From: Microbacterium sp. LWO14-1.2
GTDB taxonomy: Bacteria > Actinomycetota > Actinomycetes > Actinomycetales > Microbacteriaceae
NCBI RefSeq assembly: GCF_038397715.1
Contig: NZ_CP151633.1
Location: 3,348,001-3,412,000, forward strand
DNA: 64,000 nt
Direction of reading: 5' to 3'
Shown here: in pieces, positions 39,784 to 48,716 of the stretch
How positions within the stretch are numbered: position 1 is the first letter of the stretch
Layout of the letters: every line of letters begins with the position of its first letter
Position numbers and translations under genes: made by a program
Notes under the pieces: model-generated
Databases searched by the model: none
What the model saw: the letters and a program-made list of their open reading frames with translations, nothing else
What the model was told of the DNA's origin: nothing

Positions 39784-41226
39784 ATGTCATTCCTGGAATA
39801 CGCTCCGGCACCGGAGTCGAAGGCCGTGCTGAACCTCAAGGACAGCTACGGCCTGTTCATCGACGGCGAGTTCGTCGACGGCTCCGGCGCGAGCTTCACC
39901 ACGATCTCTCCCGCGGATGAGACCCGCATCGCGGAGATCGCCTCGGCCACGGACGAGGACATCGATCGTGCGGTCGCCGCCGCACGCCGCGCCTACGACA
40001 AGACGTGGTCGCGCATGAGCGGACGCGACCGCGGCAAGTACCTCTTCCGCATCGCGCGCCTCGTGCAGGAGCGCGCTCGCGAGCTCGCCGTCGCGGAGAG
40101 TCTCGACAACGGCAAGCCCATCAAGGAGAGCCGCGACGTCGACGTGCCGTTGGTCGCCTCCTGGTTCTTCTACTACGCGGGTTGGGCCGACAAGCTCGAC
40201 TACGCCGGTCTCGGTGCGAATCCTCGCGCGCTCGGCGTGGCCGGTCAGGTCATCCCCTGGAACTTCCCGCTGCTCATGCTCGCGTGGAAGCTCGCGCCCG
40301 CCCTCGCTGCCGGCAACACCGTCGTGCTGAAGCCGGCCGAGACGACGCCGCTCACGGCGCTGATCTTCGCCGAGATCCTCCAGCAGGCCGACCTCCCCGC
40401 CGGTGTCGTGAACATCGTGACCGGCGCCGGGGCCACCGGCGCCGCGCTCGTCCGCCACCCCGACGTCGACAAGGTCGCGTTCACGGGGTCGACGGGGGTG
40501 GGGCGCGACATCGCGCGCGCCGTCGCCGGCACGAACAAGAAGCTGACGCTGGAGCTCGGCGGCAAGGCCGCGAACATCGTGTTCGACGACGCCCCCATCG
40601 ACCAGGCCGTCGAGGGGATCGTCAACGGCATCTTCTTCAACCAGGGGCACGTGTGCTGCGCGGGCAGCCGGCTGCTCGTGCAGGAGTCGATCCATGACGA
40701 GGTGATCGACCGGCTCAAGAACCGCCTGTCGACGCTGCGTCTCGGCGACCCGCTCGACAAGAACACCGACATCGGGGCCATCAACTCGGCCGCCCAGCTC
40801 GCCCGCATCCGCGAACTCAGCGACATCGGCGAGGCGGAGGGCGCGGAGCGCTGGACCGCGGACTGCGCCATCCCGGAGAAGGGGTTCTGGTTCGCTCCGA
40901 CGATCTTCACGGGCGTCGAGGCGTCGCACCGCATCGCCCGCGACGAGGTCTTCGGCCCTGTGCTGTCGGTGCTCACGTTCCGCACTCCGGCAGAGGCGAT
41001 CGCGAAGGCGAACAACACCCCGTACGGCCTGTCGGCGGGGATCTGGTCGGACAAGGGCTCCCGCATCCTCGCGGTCGCCGACCGTCTGCGCGCAGGCGTC
41101 GTCTGGGCCAACACGTTCAACCGATTCGACCCGTCGAGCCCGTTCGGCGGCTACAAGGAGTCCGGCTACGGCCGCGAAGGCGGACGCCAGGGTCTCACCG
41201 CGTACCTGAAGGGGGCCGCAGCATGA
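39784..41226 (+). CDS. Aldehyde dehydrogenase (NAD-dependent family)
   Basis: The 480-residue enzyme has the full ALDH fold: PWNFPLLMLAWKLAPALAAG, KPAETTPL, the nucleotide site FTGSTGVG (about 233-240), catalytic E257 in LELGGKAANIVF and C291 in NQGHVCCAGSR. Placement after deoC suggests oxidation of acetaldehyde from deoxyribose. It overlaps the next dehydrogenase-like gene by 4 nt, implying equal synthesis and perhaps a mixed complex. Confidence 0.93.
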   Translation: MSFLEYAPAPESKAVLNLKDSYGLFIDGEFVDGSGASFTTISPADETRIAEIASATDEDIDRAVAAARRAYDKTWSRMSGRDRGKYLFRIARLVQERARELAVAESLDNGKPIKESRDVDVPLVASWFFYYAGWADKLDYAGLGANPRALGVAGQVIPWNFPLLMLAWKLAPALAAGNTVVLKPAETTPLTALIFAEILQQADLPAGVVNIVTGAGATGAALVRHPDVDKVAFTGSTGVGRDIARAVAGTNKKLTLELGGKAANIVFDDAPIDQAVEGIVNGIFFNQGHVCCAGSRLLVQESIHDEVIDRLKNRLSTLRLGDPLDKNTDIGAINSAAQLARIRELSDIGEAEGAERWTADCAIPEKGFWFAPTIFTGVEASHRIARDEVFGPVLSVLTFRTPAEAIAKANNTPYGLSAGIWSDKGSRILAVADRLRAGVVWANTFNRFDPSSPFGGYKESGYGREGGRQGLTAYLKGAAA

Positions 41227-42074
41227 GCAAGCGACTCAGTGTTCCGAAGACGTACAAGCTCGCCATCGGCGGTGCGTTCCCTCGCAGCGAGTCCGGCCGC
41301 ACCTACGAGGTGCTCTCGGCCAAGGGGGCCTTCCTCGCGAACGCGGCGAAGGGTTCGCGGAAGGACGCGAGGGATGCCGTCGTCGCAGCCCGTGCGGCGG
41401 TGAAGGGCTGGTCCGGTGCCACGGCGTACAACCGCGGTCAGGTGCTCTACCGCGTCGCCGAGGTGCTGGAAGGACGCCGCGCGCAGTTCGTCGACGAGAT
41501 CTCGGCGCAGGAGGGCGTGTCGTCGTCGGCGGCATCCGCGCAGGTCGATGAGGCGATCGACCTGTGGGTCTGGTACGCGGGCTGGTGCGACAAGTACGCG
41601 CAGGTCGCCGGCAACGCGAACCCGGTGTCCGGTCCGTACTTCAACATCTCGGTGCCCGAGCCCACGGGCGTCGTCGCGGTCGTCGCACCGCAGGACTCCG
41701 CGCTGCTCGGGCTCGTGTCGGTCGTCGCCCCGGCGCTGGTCGCCGGGAACACGGTCGTCGTGGTGGCGAGCGAACGGCATCCGCTGTCTGCGATCAGCCT
41801 CGCCGAGGTGCTGGCCACGAGCGACGTGCCGGGCGGAGTCGTCAACGTGCTGACCGGATCCCCCGCGGAGATCGCCCCGTGGCTGGCCTCGCACCAGGAC
41901 GTCAACGCGCTCGACCTCGCCGGAGCGGGTGACCTGGACTGGGTCGACATGCAGATCGCCGCCGCCGAGACGCTGAAGCGAGTGCTCGCCCCCGGCGAGG
42001 TGACGGCCTCGCCCGAGCGGATCGCCGCCTTCACCGAGGTGAAGACGGTCTGGCACACCAAGAGCATGGTCTGA
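41223..42074 (+). CDS. Truncated aldehyde-dehydrogenase-like protein without catalytic residues
   Basis: The 283-residue protein matches only the N-terminal, NAD-binding-domain part of ALDH: VPEPTGVVAVVAPQDSALLG, ALVAGNTVVVVASERHPLSA and VPGGVVNVLTGSPAEI. It ends near where the catalytic domain should begin, so the Glu and Cys nucleophile are absent. Instead a tail reading FTEVKTVWHTKSMV follows. The reading frame is intact with normal codon use, so it does not look like a decaying gene. It resembles the inactive second domain of ALDH16-type proteins, here as a separate chain. Confidence 0.85.
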   Translation: MSKRLSVPKTYKLAIGGAFPRSESGRTYEVLSAKGAFLANAAKGSRKDARDAVVAARAAVKGWSGATAYNRGQVLYRVAEVLEGRRAQFVDEISAQEGVSSSAASAQVDEAIDLWVWYAGWCDKYAQVAGNANPVSGPYFNISVPEPTGVVAVVAPQDSALLGLVSVVAPALVAGNTVVVVASERHPLSAISLAEVLATSDVPGGVVNVLTGSPAEIAPWLASHQDVNALDLAGAGDLDWVDMQIAAAETLKRVLAPGEVTASPERIAAFTEVKTVWHTKSMV

Positions 42075-42075
42075 A

Positions 42076-42139
42076 CCGGTCCGGTCGAATCCCGTCCGGT
42101 CGACGCCCCGTCCGGTCGACGCCCCGTCCGATCGCCCAC
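42076..42139. repeat. Four tandem copies of a 16-bp unit
   Basis: The unit CCGTCCGGTCGACGCC occurs twice exactly (42092-42107, 42108-42123), flanked by a diverged copy on each side (42076-42091 and 42124-42139). It starts 2 nt after the dehydrogenase-like gene and its last copies form the left arm of the terminator. Confidence 0.8.
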
Positions 42140-42170
42140 CCGCCTCGCGGGGGCGCTCGGGCGGGGCGTC
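42118..42170 (+). terminator. Long hairpin ending the deoxyribose operon
   Basis: GACGCCCCGTCCG (42118-42130) pairs with CGGGCGGGGCGTC (42158-42170), with one G-T pair. A CCGCC/GGGGG-rich inner part extends it. No T-run. Confidence 0.65.
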
Positions 42171-42250
42171 GATCTTCGTGTCCGCTGCGCTGCGGAGACG
42201 CGGACGCCTCGCGCAGGCGGCCAATGCGCCCCTGTGTCCGACGCACCGGT

Positions 42251-42256
42251 TAGGCT
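42251..42256 (+). promoter_or_regulatory. Candidate -10 box of clpX
   Basis: TAGGCT gives a leader of about 31 nt; GAGGAGG (42281-42287) stands 6 nt before the ATG. Confidence 0.45.
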
Positions 42257-42293
42257 CAGTAGACGATCTCTGGATCCCCCGAGGAGGACGCGC

Positions 42294-43562
42294 ATGGCCC
42301 GTATCGGTGAAAGCGCTGACCTGTTCAAGTGCTCGTTCTGCGGAAAGAGCCAGAAGCAGGTGCAGCAGCTCATCGCTGGCCCCGGTGTGTACATCTGCGA
42401 CGAGTGCGTCGAGCTGTGCAACGAGATCATCGAGGAGCGCATGGCGGAATCGTCCGCCGAAGGCACCGCGGACTTCGAGCTGCCCAAGCCGCGCGAGATC
42501 TTCTCCTTCCTCGAGGAGTACGTCGTCGGACAGGAGCCCGCCAAGAAGGCCCTGGCCGTCGCGGTCTACAACCACTACAAGCGCATCCGTGCGCACGGCA
42601 CGCTGCAGCCGGCCGAGCAGAAGGCCGAGAGCGTCGAGATCGCCAAGAGCAACATCCTGCTCATCGGGCCGACGGGCTGCGGCAAGACGTATCTGGCGCA
42701 GACGCTGGCGAAGCGGCTGAACGTGCCGTTCGCTGTCGCCGACGCCACCGCGCTCACCGAGGCCGGCTATGTCGGCGAAGACGTCGAGAACATCCTCCTC
42801 AAGCTCATCCAGGCCGCCGACTACGACGTCAAGCGCGCCGAGCAGGGCATCATCTACATCGACGAGGTCGACAAGATCGCCCGCAAGGCCGAGAACCCGT
42901 CGATCACGCGCGACGTCTCGGGCGAGGGCGTGCAGCAGGCGCTCCTCAAGATCATCGAGGGAACGGTCGCATCGGTCCCGCCGCAGGGCGGTCGCAAGCA
43001 CCCGCACCAGGAGTTCCTGCAGATCGACACCTCGAACGTGCTGTTCATCGTCGCAGGAGCGTTCGCCGGACTCGAAGACATCGTCTCGGCGCGCGTCGGC
43101 AAGCACGGTATCGGCTTCGGCGCTCCGCTGCACGACAAGGGCAAGGATCTCGACCTGTTCAGCGAGGTGCTCCCGGAGGACCTGCACAAGTTCGGCCTGA
43201 TCCCCGAGTTCATCGGTCGTCTCCCCGTCGTGACGAACGTGTCGCCGCTCGATCAGGATGCGCTGATCGACATCCTCACCGGGCCGCGCAACGCCCTCGT
43301 CAAGCAGTATCAGCGCATGTTCGAACTGGACGGCGTCGAGCTGGAGTTCGAGGACGAGGCGCTCCGGTCGATCGCCGACCTGGCGGTCGAGCGGAAGACC
43401 GGTGCTCGCGGTCTGCGAGCAATCCTCGAAGACGTGCTCGGGCCCATCATGTTCGAGATCCCGTCGGCGGAAGACGTCGCGAAGGTCATCGTCACCCGGG
43501 CCGCCGTCGACGAGGGCGCGCCGCCCACCATCGTGATGGAGCGCAAGCGCAAGAGCGCCTGA
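42294..43562 (+). CDS. clpX: ATP-dependent Clp protease unfoldase ClpX
   Basis: The 422-residue AAA+ unfoldase has an N-terminal zinc-binding domain with C13, C16, C35 and C38 (CSFC...CDEC), Walker A GPTGCGKT (125-132), Walker [14 protein letters not shown] and the ClpP-contact loop with IGF ([11 protein letters not shown]). It feeds tagged or regulatory substrates to ClpP1P2, coded 4.6 kb upstream. A Nudix gene starts 2 nt after its stop. Confidence 0.98.
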   Translation: MARIGESADLFKCSFCGKSQKQVQQLIAGPGVYICDECVELCNEIIEERMAESSAEGTADFELPKPREIFSFLEEYVVGQEPAKKALAVAVYNHYKRIRAHGTLQPAEQKAESVEIAKSNILLIGPTGCGKTYLAQTLAKRLNVPFAVADATALTEAGYVGEDVENILLKLIQAADYDVKRAEQGIIYIDEVDKIARKAENPSITRDVSGEGVQQALLKIIEGTVASVPPQGGRKHPHQEFLQIDTSNVLFIVAGAFAGLEDIVSARVGKHGIGFGAPLHDKGKDLDLFSEVLPEDLHKFGLIPEFIGRLPVVTNVSPLDQDALIDILTGPRNALVKQYQRMFELDGVELEFEDEALRSIADLAVERKTGARGLRAILEDVLGPIMFEIPSAEDVAKVIVTRAAVDEGAPPTIVMERKRKSA

Positions 43563-43564
43563 TC

Positions 43565-44113
43565 GTGAGGCCGGAGCCGTGGGAGGCCCTCTCCCGGCGC
43601 GTGCTTGTCGAGGACGAATGGATCCTCCGGGCCGATGACTGCCGTGCGAGTGGCGGTCGGTCGATCGCGCCGTACTACGTGCTCGAGTATCCCGACTGGG
43701 TGTCCGTCCTGGCGCTCGACCGCGACGGCCGTGCGATCGTCGTCGACGAGTACCGTCACGGCGGCGGGGTGATCGCACTGGGCACGATCGGCGGCGGGGT
43801 CGCGGTCGGAGAGACCCCGGCTGCAGCAGCCGCGCGGGAGCTGCGCGAGGAGACCGGCTACGCCTCCTCCGAGATCGTCGACCTCGGAGCGACCTGGGCG
43901 AACTTCGGAAACCAGACGAACCGAGTCCACCACTTCCTCGCCCTCGGATGCCGTGTCGCCGGCGACCCGGAGCTCGACGCGAACGAGACGATCACGGTGC
44001 AGATCCTCCCGATGGAAACGCTGGGGGAGCAGCTGCGCCAGAGCTACCACCAGCTGACCTGGTTCAAGGCCAGAGACTGGATCGCCCGGGAGACGCCGGC
44101 GGCCGGACGATGA
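43565..44113 (+). CDS. Nudix hydrolase
   Basis: The 182-residue protein contains a Nudix box GVAVGETPAAAAARELREET (about 78-97) with the REL-REE metal-binding core. The surrounding pattern (VLALDRDGRAIVVDEYRHG; GNQTNRVHHFLALGC) resembles the ADP-sugar/NDP-sugar pyrophosphatase subgroup, but the substrate is unknown. It starts at GTG 43565, 2 nt after clpX, and likely shares its transcript. The stop overlaps the decayed peptidase gene. Confidence 0.85.
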   Translation: MRPEPWEALSRRVLVEDEWILRADDCRASGGRSIAPYYVLEYPDWVSVLALDRDGRAIVVDEYRHGGGVIALGTIGGGVAVGETPAAAAARELREETGYASSEIVDLGATWANFGNQTNRVHHFLALGCRVAGDPELDANETITVQILPMETLGEQLRQSYHQLTWFKARDWIARETPAAGR

Positions 44114-44633
44114 CGACCCGGGGATCCTCAGTGCTCGGAACCATCGTGGCGCTCGGGGGTGGCGGATTCTCGATGTCGGATGACGGACGCTCCGCTCTCG
44201 ACGACCACCTCCTGGATCTGACCGGGGTGGACCGGCCACGGGTGTGCTTCGTGCCGACAGCCAGCGGGGACTCGTCCGACTACAGCCGCCGCTTCGCCGA
44301 CGCGTTCGCCGGTCGTGCTGAGACCTCGGTGCTCTCGTTGTTCGCCACCCCGCCGCACGGGTATCGCGATCCGCGGGTCCTGCTGGATAAGGACGTCGTG
44401 TACGTCGGCGGTGGGTCGACCGCGAACCGGGTCGGCGGGATCAGTACCTCGACTGGGTGCGCCGCGGGCACCTCGCGGACGGATACGCCGCCGACGACTT
44501 CACCGCGCTCGTGTTCCGCGATGGAGTGCTGACCGATGCCGTGGCCGAGCGGGCGGGGCGCACGGCGTTCCGTGTTCACCGCGGGGGCGACGGCGTGATC
44601 GAGGACCCCATCGAGGTGCGAACGCTGGGCTGA
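44110..44633 (+). pseudogene. Peptidase E (S51) remnant with internal deletion and frameshift
   Basis: The first part (ATG 44110, about 109 codons) matches the N-terminal half of peptidase E: VALGGGGFSM, VCFVPTASGDSSDYSRRFADAF and DVVYVGGGSTAN. The frame then changes near 44432-44440. In the next frame the typical C-terminus continues, with WVRRGHLADGYAADDFTALVF and AFRVHRGG up to TGA 44633. About 70 residues are missing between the halves, including the Gly-x-Ser-Ala-Gly nucleophile motif and active-site His. The total of 524 nt is not a multiple of three. It is therefore a dead gene unless the deletion is an assembly error. Confidence 0.85.
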
Positions 44634-44643
44634 CCCAGGCGTC

Positions 44644-46692
44644 TCAGGGCGTCAACCCTCGGCGCTTCAGCAGGGGTGCGATCTCGGCATCCCTCCCGCG
44701 GAAGTCGCGGTAGGCCGCCAGGGGATCCTTCGACCCGCCGACGCCGAGCAGGCGCGCGCGGAAACGGTCGCCGTTCGCGCGGGTCAGGCCCCCGTTCTCG
44801 CGGAACCACTCGACCGTGTCGGCGTCGAGCACCTCGCTCCAGATGTACGAGTAGTACCCGGCGCTGTATCCGCCGGAGAACACGTGCGCGAAGTAGGCGG
44901 ACGAGTACCGAGTGGGGACGGCGGGGTCGGCGAGGCCGATGTCGAACAGGGCGGATGCTTCGAACGCCGCCGCGTCGGTCACGCTCTCGTCGGGACCGAT
45001 GCGATGCCAGGCCTGGTCGAGCCACGCGGCCGCGAGGTACTCGCTCGTGGCGTGCCCCTGATCGAACGCCTCAGCGGAGCGCAGACGCTCGACGACCGCG
45101 GCATCCAGGGGTTCTCCCGTGAGGTGATGACGGGCGTAGTTGTCGAGCACCTCCGGCCACAGGATCCACATCTCGTTCACTTGGCTGGGGAACTCCACGA
45201 AGTCGCGGAACACGTTGGTCCCGGCGAAATGCGGGTAGGTGACGACGGCGAACAGGCCGTGCAGCGCGTGACCGAACTCGTGGAAGAGCGTGGTGACCTC
45301 GTCGAGTGTGAGCAGCGTCGGTTCGCCGTCCGCGGGCTGGGGGACGTTGAGATTGTTGACGACGACCGGACGCGTGCCGCGGAGTCGAGACTGGCTCACG
45401 ATCGGGTTCATCCATGCGCCGCCCCGCTTCGAGTCCCGCGTGTACAGGTCGAGGACGTACAGCCCGAGCTCGGAGCCGTCCTCGTTGCGCACCTCGAACA
45501 CGCGGGCGCCCGGGTGGTACGCCGCCAGATCGGCGCGTTCCGCGAACGTCACGCCGTACAACTGCGTCGCGGCGAAGAACACGCCGTCGTGCAGCACTCG
45601 CTCGGCCTCGAACCACGGCCGAAGAGCCGCCGTGTCGATGTCGTAGCGCGCTGCGCGCACCTTCTCCGTGTAGAACGCCCAGTCATGGGCCTCGACGGGG
45701 AAGGGCTCCGGTTCGAGTTCGTCGACGATCTCCTGCAGCGCGGCGCGTTCGGTGGACGCGTTGCGGGCCGACGGTGCGGCGAGCTCGCGCAGCATCCGCT
45801 CGACGGCCCCCGGTGTGCCGGCGGTCTCGTCTGCCGTGACGTAGGCCGCGTGCGATGCGTAGCCGAGCAGCGCCGCCCTCTCCGCGCGCAGGCGGGCGAT
45901 CTCGACGAGCACCGGACGATTGTCGTTCGCGTTGCCGCGCGACCCCCTGCTGCGGGACGCCTCCATGATGCGCCGGCGCGACTCGCGGTTCCGCAGCTGC
46001 GCCAGATACGGGTGCCCCGTGAAGAGGGGGAGCGAGACCAGGTAGCCGTCGACACCGCGCTCCGCGGCGGAACGCGCGGCCGCGGAGAGCTCGCCCGCTC
46101 CGAGTCCCGCGAGCTCGTCCGCGGTCTCGAACACGACGGCCAGGTCGTTGGTGTCGTTGAGCAGATTCCGCTCGAAGGTGTTGCTGAGCGTCGAGAGCTG
46201 CTGGTTGAGGAGGGTGAGTCGTGCCTTCGCCTCGTCGTCGAGCGCCGCACCGGCGTGCGTCATCTCGCGGTGGTGGCGTTCCACGAGGTACCGCTGCTCC
46301 GCGTCGAGGTCGAGGTCGTCGAGCTGCGAGTGGACCTGCTGCACACGCCAATACAGAGCACCGTCGAGCGTCACGGCGTCGTGATGCGCGGCCATCAGCG
46401 GAGCCAGCTGCTCGTCGACGGCCTGGATCTCGGGTGTCGCGTCGGCCGAGCTCACGGTGTAGAACGCATGCGAGACCCGGTCGAGCAGCTCGCCTGAGCG
46501 TTCGAGCGCCTCGATGGTGTTCTCGAAGGTCGGCATCGAGCGCACCATCGTGATGCGGGAGATCTCGCGGCGGTGCTCCTCGAAGGCCGCACGGAAGGCA
46601 GGAAGGTAGTGCTCGGGGCGGATGCGGGTGTAGTCGGGGAGTCCGTAGGGGAGCGTCGGCGGCTGCAGCAGCGGGTTCGTGGCCTCGGTCAT
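44644..46692 (-). CDS. dcp: M3-family oligopeptidase (peptidyl-dipeptidase Dcp-like)
   Basis: The 682-residue zinc peptidase has the HEFGH motif at 471-475 (TTLFHEFGHALHG), with the downstream third-ligand region FVEFPSQVNEMW. The N-terminus (NPLLQPPTLPYGLPDYTRIRPEHYLPAF) is typical of Dcp/OpdA. No signal peptide, so it cuts short peptides in the cytoplasm, matching peptide importers nearby. The start overlaps the LysR stop by 4 nt, so both form one transcript. Confidence 0.94.
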   Translation of the reverse strand: MTEATNPLLQPPTLPYGLPDYTRIRPEHYLPAFRAAFEEHRREISRITMVRSMPTFENTIEALERSGELLDRVSHAFYTVSSADATPEIQAVDEQLAPLMAAHHDAVTLDGALYWRVQQVHSQLDDLDLDAEQRYLVERHHREMTHAGAALDDEAKARLTLLNQQLSTLSNTFERNLLNDTNDLAVVFETADELAGLGAGELSAAARSAAERGVDGYLVSLPLFTGHPYLAQLRNRESRRRIMEASRSRGSRGNANDNRPVLVEIARLRAERAALLGYASHAAYVTADETAGTPGAVERMLRELAAPSARNASTERAALQEIVDELEPEPFPVEAHDWAFYTEKVRAARYDIDTAALRPWFEAERVLHDGVFFAATQLYGVTFAERADLAAYHPGARVFEVRNEDGSELGLYVLDLYTRDSKRGGAWMNPIVSQSRLRGTRPVVVNNLNVPQPADGEPTLLTLDEVTTLFHEFGHALHGLFAVVTYPHFAGTNVFRDFVEFPSQVNEMWILWPEVLDNYARHHLTGEPLDAAVVERLRSAEAFDQGHATSEYLAAAWLDQAWHRIGPDESVTDAAAFEASALFDIGLADPAVPTRYSSAYFAHVFSGGYSAGYYSYIWSEVLDADTVEWFRENGGLTRANGDRFRARLLGVGGSKDPLAAYRDFRGRDAEIAPLLKRRGLTP

Positions 46693-47591
46693 GCTCTGAG
46701 CCTAGCCATCGCGCGCCCGAGGGCCTCGACGACCAGACGCACGGAGCGGCGGCGCAGGTTCTCCGGTCGGGCGAGCACGTCGATGAGGCGATGCGTCGAC
46801 ACTCCGCGCAGCGGCAGCCTCACGATGTCGTGGTCGTCGACCGTGCGGGAGGTGTAGCGCGGCAGCATCCCGATGACCCCTCCCGCGGCGATGACCGCTG
46901 CCACCGCGCCGTAGTCGTTGATACGGTGTCGGATCTCGACGGGGCGCCCGGCCACCGCCGCCACTGCCGCGAGCACGTCGTCGGGGGAGTATCCGGCCCG
47001 ACTGGTCACCCACGGGCCGTCGACCACGTCGAGGGGTGTCACGCGCGTGCGGTGGGCGAGCGGGTGCGCTGCCGCGACCGCGACGTCGAGGGGCTCCTTC
47101 ACGAGCGTCATGCTGCGCATACCCTGAGTCGGCCACGGAGCGGAGTGCTCCATGCGGTGGGCCAGCACGAGATCGTAGCGAGCCGTGAGACCGGGGAACT
47201 CGCTCTGGGCGACGTCCTCATCGGTGAGCTCGACCGTGGGGGCGTCGTCGCCGAGTTCTCGGAGCAGCTCGCCGAACAGGGCCTGACCGACGCTGTGGAA
47301 TCCGCTCAGCGAGACGACGCCCGTGTGATCGCTCTCGAAGTCGTCGATCGCGGTGCGCGCCGACGCGATCGCGTCGATCGCCTCAGCGCCCGCGGCAGCG
47401 AGCACCTGCCCGGCGGCCGTGAGCGTGAGACGCCGACCGTCCCTGCGGGTGAGGGGAGTGCGGAAGCCGCGCTGCAGGGCGGCGAGATGCTGCGACACGG
47501 CGGAGGGTGTCACAGACAGGGCGTCGGCGACCGCGGCGACGCTGCCGAGGGCGCCGAGTTCGCGCAGGATCTGCAGCTGGTGGATCTCCAT
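46689..47591 (-). CDS. LysR-family transcriptional regulator
   Basis: The 300-residue protein has an N-terminal winged helix (LQILRELGALGSVAAVADAL...TPSAVSQHLAALQ, about 6-41) and a two-lobed ligand-binding domain. It is divergent from tdh-kbl, with 81 nt between the starts, the usual layout for a LysR protein controlling its neighbour. It is also coupled to the oligopeptidase gene. A TAAACT box 6 nt before the ATG suggests a leaderless mRNA. Confidence 0.92.
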   Translation of the reverse strand: MEIHQLQILRELGALGSVAAVADALSVTPSAVSQHLAALQRGFRTPLTRRDGRRLTLTAAGQVLAAAGAEAIDAIASARTAIDDFESDHTGVVSLSGFHSVGQALFGELLRELGDDAPTVELTDEDVAQSEFPGLTARYDLVLAHRMEHSAPWPTQGMRSMTLVKEPLDVAVAAAHPLAHRTRVTPLDVVDGPWVTSRAGYSPDDVLAAVAAVAGRPVEIRHRINDYGAVAAVIAAGGVIGMLPRYTSRTVDDHDIVRLPLRGVSTHRLIDVLARPENLRRRSVRLVVEALGRAMARLRA

Positions 47592-47597
47592 GTCGAA

Positions 47598-47603
47598 AGT
47601 TTA
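47598..47603 (-). promoter_or_regulatory. Candidate -10 box for leaderless lysR-type gene
   Basis: Minus-strand TAAACT, 6 nt from the start at 47591. The intergenic DNA up to 47672 has a GATCG direct repeat (47649-47653, 47664-47668) next to the tdh start as a possible regulator contact. Confidence 0.5.
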
Positions 47604-47672
47604 GTGAGGGCTACATGGACCATGCAGAAGTATCGTCTTGTTCTAAATGATCGCCTGCGGTGTGATCGAGAC

Positions 47673-48716
47673 ATGAGAGCTCTGTTCAAAGGAGAACGCG
47701 GCGCCGGTCTGGAACTCGTCGAGAGGCCCGACCCCGTCGCCGCACCCGACGAGGTGATCATCCGCGTCCTCCGGACAGGGATCTGCGGCACCGACCTGCA
47801 CATCCGCCGCTGGGACGACTGGGCGGCATCGGCGATCGACGCCCCGCTGATCCCCGGTCACGAGTTCTACGGGGAGGTCGTCGACGTCGGACCGCTCGTG
47901 CACGACATCGCGGTGGGCGATCGCGTCTCGGGCGAGGGGCACATCGTGTGCGGTACGTGTCGCAACTGCCGCGCGGGTCGACGGCAGATGTGCATCCGAA
48001 CGATCGGCCTCGGTCTGCAGCGCGACGGAGCATTCGCCGAGTACCTCGCCCTGCCTGCGACGAACGTGTGGGTGCACCACGCAGAGGTGAGCCCCGAGCT
48101 CGGCGCGATCTTCGATCCGCTCGGCAACGCCGTGCACACGGCTCTGACCTATCCGCTGGTGGGGGAGGACGTGCTGGTGACGGGATGCGGCCCGATCGGG
48201 CTCATGGCGATCGCGGTCGCCCGGCACGCCGGTGCACGGTTCGTCACCGCCACCGACGTCAGCGCACCACGACTCGAGATGGCGACCCTCATGGGGGCGA
48301 ACGAGGTGGTCGACGTCTCGCAGCGCGACATCCGCGACGCCCAGCACGCACTCGGCATGCGCGAGGGCTTCGACATCGGCTTCGAGATGAGCGGGGCTCC
48401 CTCCGCGCTCCCGGCCATGATCGACAACATGAACCACGGCGGCCGCATCGCCATGCTGGGCCTTCCCAGCGACGGGTTCGGCATCGACTGGGGCAAGCTC
48501 GTCACCCATATGCTCACGATCAAGGGCATCTACGGTCGCGAGATGTTCGAGACGTGGAACGCCATGGGCGCGATGCTGCAGACGAGCGCCACGCTGCGCG
48601 AATCGATCGGCCGCGTCATCGCCGATGTGCTGCCTGCGCGGGAGTGGGAACGCGGATTCGCGGCGGCGGAGTCCGCCGGCACGGGCAAGATCATCCTCGA
48701 CTGGACGGAGCTGTGA
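47673..48716 (+). CDS. tdh: L-threonine 3-dehydrogenase
   Basis: The 347-residue zinc medium-chain dehydrogenase oxidises threonine to 2-amino-3-ketobutyrate. The catalytic zinc cysteine is C38 (GICGTDLHI), with GHEFYGEV following; the structural zinc site is CGTC-x2-C-x6-C. NAD binds at [11 protein letters not shown]. The kbl start codon overlaps its stop by 1 nt, confirming the Tdh/Kbl pathway to glycine and acetyl-CoA. Confidence 0.96.
   Translation: MRALFKGERGAGLELVERPDPVAAPDEVIIRVLRTGICGTDLHIRRWDDWAASAIDAPLIPGHEFYGEVVDVGPLVHDIAVGDRVSGEGHIVCGTCRNCRAGRRQMCIRTIGLGLQRDGAFAEYLALPATNVWVHHAEVSPELGAIFDPLGNAVHTALTYPLVGEDVLVTGCGPIGLMAIAVARHAGARFVTATDVSAPRLEMATLMGANEVVDVSQRDIRDAQHALGMREGFDIGFEMSGAPSALPAMIDNMNHGGRIAMLGLPSDGFGIDWGKLVTHMLTIKGIYGREMFETWNAMGAMLQTSATLRESIGRVIADVLPAREWERGFAAAESAGTGKIILDWTEL

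Noticed and set aside
41223..42074. Decaying aldehyde dehydrogenase pseudogene
   Set aside because: No stops or frameshifts, normal codon use, coupled start and a distinct C-terminal tail; more likely a maintained short protein.
41166..43778. 870-residue minus-strand frame opposite the dehydrogenase-like gene and clpX
   Set aside because: Crosses repeats, a terminator and clpX; no domain.
44110..44532. 140-residue intact peptidase-like protein
   Set aside because: The frame ends in a nonsense Ser/Thr/Pro tail after the deletion and lacks the nucleophile; better called a pseudogene.
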